DNA from: an uncultured Clostridia bacterium
GTDB taxonomy: Bacteria; Bacillota; Clostridia; Oscillospirales; Ruminococcaceae
Reading direction: 5' to 3'
Length of the DNA: 15,808 nucleotides
Assembly: GCA_947588775.1 (NCBI GenBank)
Contig: CANPZQ010000033.1
Location: 1-15,808, forward strand
Positions 13,711-15,808 of the stretch are shown here, one piece after another. Every line of letters begins with the position of its first letter. Within the stretch, counting starts at the first letter, position 1. The notes beneath the pieces are model-generated. The model searched no databases. It worked only from the letters and a program-made list of their open reading frames with translations, and was not told the origin of the DNA. A program made the position numbers and the translations under genes.

Positions 13711-14157
13711 ATGAAAAAAGTATTTGTATATACGGACGGAGCCTGCTCGGGGAACCCCGGGGCGGGCGGATGGGGCGCGGTTTTGGTATACGGAAGCCAC
13801 CGGCGGGAGATGTCGGGGTTCGAGCCGGATACCACAAACAACCGAATGGAGCTCACCGCCGCAATCGAGGCACTTAAGGCCCTCAAGGAGCCCTGCGAGG
13901 TAACGCTTACGACCGATTCAAAGTATCTCTGCGACGGAATGACGAAGGGGTGGGCAAGGGCTTGGCGGCTCAAGGGGTGGAAAAAATCCGACGGAAAGCC
14001 CGCTCTGAACCCGGATTTATGGGGGGAGCTCTTGGAACTCTCCGAACGGCATAAAATCACCTTCGTCTGGGTAAAGGGACATGACGGACACCCCGAAAAC
14101 GAGCTTTGCGACCGCCTCGCCGTGGAGGAGTACATGAAGCGGCGGGATTCACAATAA
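13711..14157 (+). CDS. rnhA: Ribonuclease HI
   Basis: A 148-residue endonuclease that cuts the RNA strand of RNA:DNA hybrids, removing R-loops and replication primers. It matches E. coli RNase HI almost position for position: catalytic acids Asp9 (YTDGACSGNPG), Glu47 (NRMELTAAIEAL), Asp69 (TTDSKYL) and Asp134 (NELCDRLA), plus the mobile His124 (VKGHDGHPEN). The basic handle is present (KGWARAWRLKGWKKSDGK, about 79-96), as in type 1 enzymes with full hybrid binding. The start is ATG 13711 with an AAAAAGGG site about 6 bases upstream. No N-terminal hybrid-binding domain is present. It is the first gene after a perfect promoter, 41 bases ahead of nifS on the same strand with no terminator between them, so the two are probably transcribed together. 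A functional link to Fe-S assembly is not known to me. Confidence 0.96.
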   Translation: MKKVFVYTDGACSGNPGAGGWGAVLVYGSHRREMSGFEPDTTNNRMELTAAIEALKALKEPCEVTLTTDSKYLCDGMTKGWARAWRLKGWKKSDGKPALNPDLWGELLELSERHKITFVWVKGHDGHPENELCDRLAVEEYMKRRDSQ

Positions 14158-14198
14158 AAAGGAAAGAAAAAAGAAATCCGACGAAAGGACTGACGGTA

Positions 14199-15395
14199 AT
14201 GGATAAACGGTTTGTTTACGCCGACAACTCGGCGACGACAAAGATTTCAAAGCCCGTTCTCGACGCGATGATGCCGTATCTTACGGAGCACTACGGCAAC
14301 GCCTCGAGCATTTATTCCATAGGAATGGATTCGGCGCGGGCGATTTTAAAGGCGCGCGAGGCCGTGGCAAAGGCTATCGGCGCAAAGACGAGCGAGATTT
14401 ACTTTACCTCGGGCGGCTCCGAGGCGGACAACTGGGCGATTAAATGCGCCGCCGACGTTGGAGCCCAAAAGGGCAAAAAACACATCGTAACGACGGTTTT
14501 TGAACATCACGCGGTGCTCCACACCTGCGAATATCTCGAAAAGCACGGCTTCGAGGTGACATACGTCCCCGTCGACGAGATGGGGCTTGTCCACGCAGAA
14601 GATATTGAAAAGGCGATTCGCGGGGACACCTGCCTTGTAACGGTTATGTTTGCGAACAACGAAATCGGAACGATTCAGCCGATTGCGGAGATAGGAAAAA
14701 TCTGCCGCGAGAAAAAGGTCCTCTTCCACACCGACGCGGTTCAGGCTGTCGGAAACGTAGAAATTAACGTCGCCGATATGAACATCGACCTTCTCTCCCT
14801 TTCGGGACATAAAATCCATGCGCCGAAGGGTATCGGGGCGATGTATATGAGAACGGGAATAAACCTTCCGAACCTCATTCACGGCGGCGCGCAGGAACGC
14901 TCGAAGCGCGCGGGAACAGAGAATGTCGCGGGAATAGTCGCGCTTGCGACGGCTATCACCGAGGCGACCAAGAATATCCCCGAAAAACAGGCGCGGCTCT
15001 CAAAGATGAGGGACAGAATTATCGCGGAGCTCACGAAAATCCCGGAATCCCGCCTCAACGGCGACCCGGTAAAGCGGCTTTGCGGAAACGTAAACATATC
15101 GTTTCGGGGGATTGAGGGCGAGAGCCTGCTTCTGTCGCTCGACCTCGAAGGGATTTGCGCGTCGTCCGGCTCGGCCTGCACCTCCGGCTCGCTCGACCCG
15201 TCACATGTTCTTCTGGCAATCGGGCTTCCGCATTCTACGGCGCACGGCTCGCTCAGGATTTCCCTCTCGGACGAAAATACCGAGGAGGACGCGGACTACA
15301 TCATTGAAAAGGTTCCCGCAATCGTTGAAAGGCTTCGCGCGATGAGCCCGCTCTGGGAAAGAATCCTGCGCGACGAGGACATCGACGCGGAATAA
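14199..15395 (+). CDS. nifS: Cysteine desulfurase (NifS/IscS type, class I)
   Basis: A 398-residue pyridoxal-phosphate enzyme that takes sulfur from cysteine as a persulfide and passes it to the scaffold protein for Fe-S clusters and to other thiolation routes. Landmarks are YADNSATTKISKPVLDAM at the N-terminus, EIYFTSGGSEADNWAIK, the FEHHAVLHTCEYL His region, FANNEIGTIQPI, HTDAVQAVG, the cofactor-binding Lys205 in LSGHKIHAPKGIGA, and the persulfide-carrying Cys327 in SSGSACTSGSLDPSHV. The Cys loop is the longer class I form. I chose ATG 14199 with AAAGGA (14184-14189) 9 bases upstream; the open frame upstream overlaps rnhA. The length is normal. nifU follows after 27 bases. Clostridial genomes often carry several desulfurases, and adjacency to a U-type scaffold supports a general Fe-S role. 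Confidence 0.95.
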   Translation: MDKRFVYADNSATTKISKPVLDAMMPYLTEHYGNASSIYSIGMDSARAILKAREAVAKAIGAKTSEIYFTSGGSEADNWAIKCAADVGAQKGKKHIVTTVFEHHAVLHTCEYLEKHGFEVTYVPVDEMGLVHAEDIEKAIRGDTCLVTVMFANNEIGTIQPIAEIGKICREKKVLFHTDAVQAVGNVEINVADMNIDLLSLSGHKIHAPKGIGAMYMRTGINLPNLIHGGAQERSKRAGTENVAGIVALATAITEATKNIPEKQARLSKMRDRIIAELTKIPESRLNGDPVKRLCGNVNISFRGIEGESLLLSLDLEGICASSGSACTSGSLDPSHVLLAIGLPHSTAHGSLRISLSDENTEEDADYIIEKVPAIVERLRAMSPLWERILRDEDIDAE

Positions 15396-15422
15396 TATAT
15401 TTCAAAGAAAGGATAATTAGCT

Positions 15423-15808
15423 ATGATATATTCCGAAAAAGTTATGGAGCATTTCGCAAACCCCCGCAACGTCGGCGAAATTGAGGACGCGGACGGCGTA
15501 GGCGAGGTCGGAAACGCAAAGTGCGGCGACATCATGAAAATGTACATCAAGGTCAACGACGGGATTATAACCGACGTTAAGTTCAAGACCTTCGGCTGCG
15601 GCGCGGCCGTCGCGACGAGCTCGATGGCGACCGAGCTTATCAAGGGAAAGCCGATTGAGGAAGCGATGAAGCTCACGAACAAGGCCGTCGTCGAGGCTTT
15701 GGACGGCCTACCGACAGTAAAGCTGCATTGCTCGGTTCTGGCGGAGCAGGCCATTCACGCGGCTCTCAGCGACTATTACACCCGCCAGGGCGTCGACGCG
15801 AAAGCGAT
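15423..15808 (+). CDS. nifU: Fe-S cluster scaffold NifU/IscU-like, N-terminal domain (3' end outside window)
   Basis: The first 128 codons of a U-type scaffold on which Fe-S clusters are built from iron and the sulfur delivered by the desulfurase. It starts MIYSEKVMEHFANPRNVGEI, the standard opening. The ligand set is complete: Cys34 and Asp36 in NAKCGD, Cys59 in FGCGAAVATSS, and Cys103 in LHCSVLAEQA. The spacing and the absence of the long insertion between the second and third Cys fit IscU/NifU rather than SufU. ATG 15423 has AAAGGA (15408-15413) 9 bases upstream. It lies 27 bases after nifS, clearly the same operon. By family habit only a short tail should be missing, unless this is a longer NifU with an extra C-terminal domain; the window cannot tell. 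Confidence 0.94.
   Translation, partial: MIYSEKVMEHFANPRNVGEIEDADGVGEVGNAKCGDIMKMYIKVNDGIITDVKFKTFGCGAAVATSSMATELIKGKPIEEAMKLTNKAVVEALDGLPTVKLHCSVLAEQAIHAALSDYYTRQGVDAKA

Overview
The window looks like chromosomal DNA from a GC-rich member of the Clostridia (Bacillota), most likely an uncultured gut Oscillospirales-type bacterium. The reasons are strong AAAGGAG-type ribosome binding sites, consensus sigma-A promoters in AT-rich gaps, several type-II (lipobox) lipoproteins, hairpin-plus-T-run terminators, a NifS/NifU pair and an RluA protein with an NRLDR motif. This placement is inference from sequence style and not from a search.

Layout. (1) 1-801 is the 3' end of a cardiolipin synthase, closed by a clear terminator. 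(2) 1017-4654 is a two-gene unit: rlmB (23S rRNA 2'-O-methyltransferase) and, 20 bases later, a 949-residue membrane protein. That protein has the eight-helix plan of a P1B metal-transporting ATPase but has lost or altered every catalytic motif, and it carries a ~360-residue acidic, disordered-looking N-terminus. It appears to be a P-type ATPase pseudoenzyme. (3) 4774-6981 is a large lipoprotein built from three copies of one domain and two of another. (4) 6982-7491 has no credible gene. It holds two divergent copies, in inverted orientation, of a GC-rich structured repeat; each copy is a perfect hairpin with a canonical G-quadruplex sequence in its loop, followed by a second conserved module. 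(5) 7492-8650 holds a family-6 hypoxanthine-DNA glycosylase, whose last codons contain a perfect consensus promoter for the next gene. That gene is a small lipoprotein made of five tandem 28-residue His/Asp/Glu/Cys repeats, probably a surface metal-binding protein. (6) 8792-10433 is an NCS2 purine permease with its own promoter, a structured leader and a strong terminator. (7) 10434-10670 is a non-coding stretch with short repeats and a possible gene remnant. (8) 10671-11597 (minus) is an RluA-family pseudouridine synthase, divergent from (9) 11793-13526, a CotH-kinase-family lipoprotein. (10) 13711-15808 is an apparent operon rnhA-nifS-nifU, cut by the window end.

Most of the window is housekeeping: phospholipid synthesis, rRNA modification, base repair, purine uptake, RNA:DNA hybrid removal and Fe-S cluster assembly. 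The unusual parts are the ATPase-like pseudoenzyme, the inverted G-quadruplex/hairpin repeats, the metal-binding-type repeat lipoprotein and the duplicated-domain lipoprotein. I see no tRNA, rRNA, CRISPR array, insertion sequence or phage gene.
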